A stretch of 64,000 nucleotides of DNA, from NCBI GenBank assembly GCA_018873245.2, contig JAEMBT020000004.1, positions 10,784,652-10,848,651 of the forward strand. Direction: 5' to 3'. This DNA is from Archegozetes longisetosus (Eukaryota > Arthropoda > Arachnida > Sarcoptiformes > Trhypochthoniidae). The position numbers and the translations under genes are program-made. Under the pieces are notes generated by a model, which worked only from the letters and a program-made list of their open reading frames with translations, was not told the DNA's origin and ran no database searches. Below, one piece after another: positions 62,101 through 64,000 of the stretch; the stretch's first letter is position 1; each line of letters opens with the position of its first letter.

Positions 62101-64000
62101 TCGATATATATTTCATATTTTCAAACTTAAAAATTTGTCAGAACGAGGGAAGCGTTTTTTCATTGTAATTATGAGGCTAACAATTCAATCAAACAACTAT
62201 ATCCTTATGTCGATCTAATCTACTTTTAATTTCTTGTTATTGAAGTTTAGTTTATTTCGAAGATTGATCTCATGTTTGATTTACTGAAAATCATTAAACC
62301 ATGAGCTCATAGTTATCAGGTGTCTGATAAATCAACTCTAATAAAATTTTCTTTGTAATAAGGTATTATCTCCTAGTTCATGACATGACAAAGATAACAC
62401 TTATTGTGCAGCTAAATCTAAACGCAAACAGTGATTGCAACCTAAAAATGTATAACAAACTAATAATAGCTGTTTGCATATTTTTAATGATGATGACAAT
62501 AAACTTTTATCTGAAAGAATATCATATTTAGAGGCTTGAAAGACTAGATTCAAGCTCAGATCTTGTTCAGTTTCATTCATGTTTGATTATTTATGAATTT
62601 TATTATTTAGTTTCTGGCAATTAGTGCAAATTAAACTAAAACAAGAAATAAGTTGATAACTGGACTGATCAGTTTGAATTTCAAAAATTGAATCTTCTAG
62701 TGTTAAAGACAGATTTTGAATTAATAGGGATGGCGTCAAATTAAAAATCAAAATTAATCAAGCTCAACAACGATTCGATTCTAGATTGATTTTTCCTAAG
62801 GTCAGACCAACTTTCGAGCATCTTTAAAGTAAGATAAGTTTGATAATTAATTAGAAAAGTTCTAAATTAAAAATTATTGTTCACAAACGATTAGTCAAAA
62901 TCGAAACTGTGCTAGATATTCTATTAGAAACCATTGAATAATTTGAGTGATTCAAAAATTAATAAACCCGGTTTTCACTTTATAATAAAAATTGAAAATT
63001 CAGTTCCGGTTTTTTACGTGTTACTACAATATAAATGCTCAGAGAACATAGATTTTATCAGAAAATTCTTGAAATAGATTAATAACGTTTGTTCTCGGGA
63101 AGTAATTGTTTGATGGATATCTTTGTGCAGATTCATTACTTAAAACAATTATTATAACGAGTTACTATAAAATATTTGTTGGAAGATTTCGATAGCTAAA
63201 ACGATTGTTTTGAATTTTGTTTTTGCAAAGTATTAAAAAGAATTTGCATTTACTCCATAAGAATTTGAATATTACATTAGTCGCTATAGTTGTGAAGCTT
63301 AATTGTTCTAGTAACTGATAGCTAGGTATTGCAACTAATTCTGCCAATAAACTAACAAGGTAAGGCTAATTGCTTTTGTAGTGATAATGTAGTCATTCAG
63401 ATAATAAGTTTAGATAAAACAACTCTTTTATTTGCGCTGAATCACTCAATATTTTTATCTCAACTTTAACCTTTCCCAATAATGATTATAATTGCGCAAT
63501 TCTTAACGAACGGAAGTAAACGAAGGTAAACGATATTGTACAGACCCGTATTTAGAAGTTAGATTATTTTTGAATTCAGAGACATCAATTAATTCATATT
63601 TACGTATAAACGAAAGTCATCTAGACTATTTTAAAGTAAAATTCATGGATTAAAATATAATAGTACACACACCTTCAATAGTAGATTTGCACTAATATCT
63701 TGCTACAAAAAAACCTAAGTGCTCATTCACTTATTGAAGGTGAATGTAGTACAAAATTACTATAGTTTTATCATATTTGACTCATTTTTGGAATTTGGTT
63801 CAAATAGAGTTATTGGTCTGAAAAGGTTGGGATGTTGTTCGTTTGCACAATATTATTTCATATTTGTCATACCTCAGCTCATGTTTGCGAAATCGTTTTA
63901 TTTATTTGATGTAATCTAATCATAACTTACTATTTGCTCACATATAAAATAGTACATATCCACGCGTTACAAGAAATGCTTGAAATTAATTTTTAAATCG
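53141..64000. other. Long gene-free AT-rich stretch
   Basis: About 10.9 kb with no recognisable gene, transposase, RNA or large repeat. Open frames (for example 53451-53675, 59195-59401 plus; 55928-56243, 58942-59124, 60538-60771 minus) are short, low in information and unlike known families. An (AT)n run lies at 60211-60224. Slightly less AT-rich patches near 55.0-55.3, 56.4-56.6 and 58.05-58.3 kb could be regulatory, but nothing specific supports this. Confidence 0.45.

Overview
The window is nuclear DNA of an arthropod: AT-rich, with split protein genes, GT-AG introns (many only 50-110 nt) and long gene-poor stretches. Metazoan families (LOX with two SRCR domains, Sec15, MRP4-type ABCC, mortalin, RCL1) and an NR2E-class receptor closest to insect Hr83 point to Arthropoda. 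Small introns and tandem ABCC genes would fit a mite, but that assignment is an inference. All coordinates come from reading the sequence by eye; the exon models are phase-consistent except where stated.

Layout. 1-1.6 kb: no gene. 1.6-4.4 kb (-): GTP cyclohydrolase I, 5 exons. 6.5-12.2 kb and 13.3-20.3 kb (-): two tandem full-length ABCC4/MRP4-like transporters with identical 10-exon structure and patchwork identity, each with apparent one-base indels. 20.3-26.3 kb: mostly non-coding, with one well-spliced unidentified coding fragment near 24.6 kb and a GC-richer E-box island near 25.7 kb. 26.3-27.9 kb (+): Hr83-like nuclear receptor with no recognisable ligand-binding domain and two MITE-like inverted-repeat elements in intron 1. 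31.5 kb (+): an orphan terminal exon. 31.9-35.4 kb (+): secreted two-domain fasciclin (FAS1) protein with a clear TATA/Inr promoter. 35.7-37.7 kb (-): lysyl oxidase-like protein with two SRCR domains. 38.3-39.7 kb (-): three-finger C2H2 factor resembling huckebein. 41.8-44.0 kb (-): mitochondrial Hsp70 (mortalin). 44.7-45.8 kb (+): RCL1. 46.2-47.2 kb (+): a membrane-anchor ORF separated by one in-frame stop codon from an LRRC57-like leucine-rich repeat protein. 47.7-48.7 kb (+): small transmembrane Sel1-type protein. 49.0 kb: a 45-nt relic of the RCL1 3' end. 49.2-53.1 kb (-): exocyst subunit Sec15/EXOC6 with two alternative first exons. 53.2-64 kb: no recognisable gene.

The genes are unrelated housekeeping, secreted and developmental genes; there is no operon or single pathway. 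The most interesting points are the alternative Sec15 N-terminus, the LRRC57 stop-codon arrangement, the conversion-like mosaic of the ABCC pair, the truncated Hr83-like receptor, and two orphan exons with good splice signals. Recurrent single-base frame slips, mostly in homopolymers (ABCC copies, Sec15, fasciclin), suggest residual long-read assembly errors more than pseudogenes.
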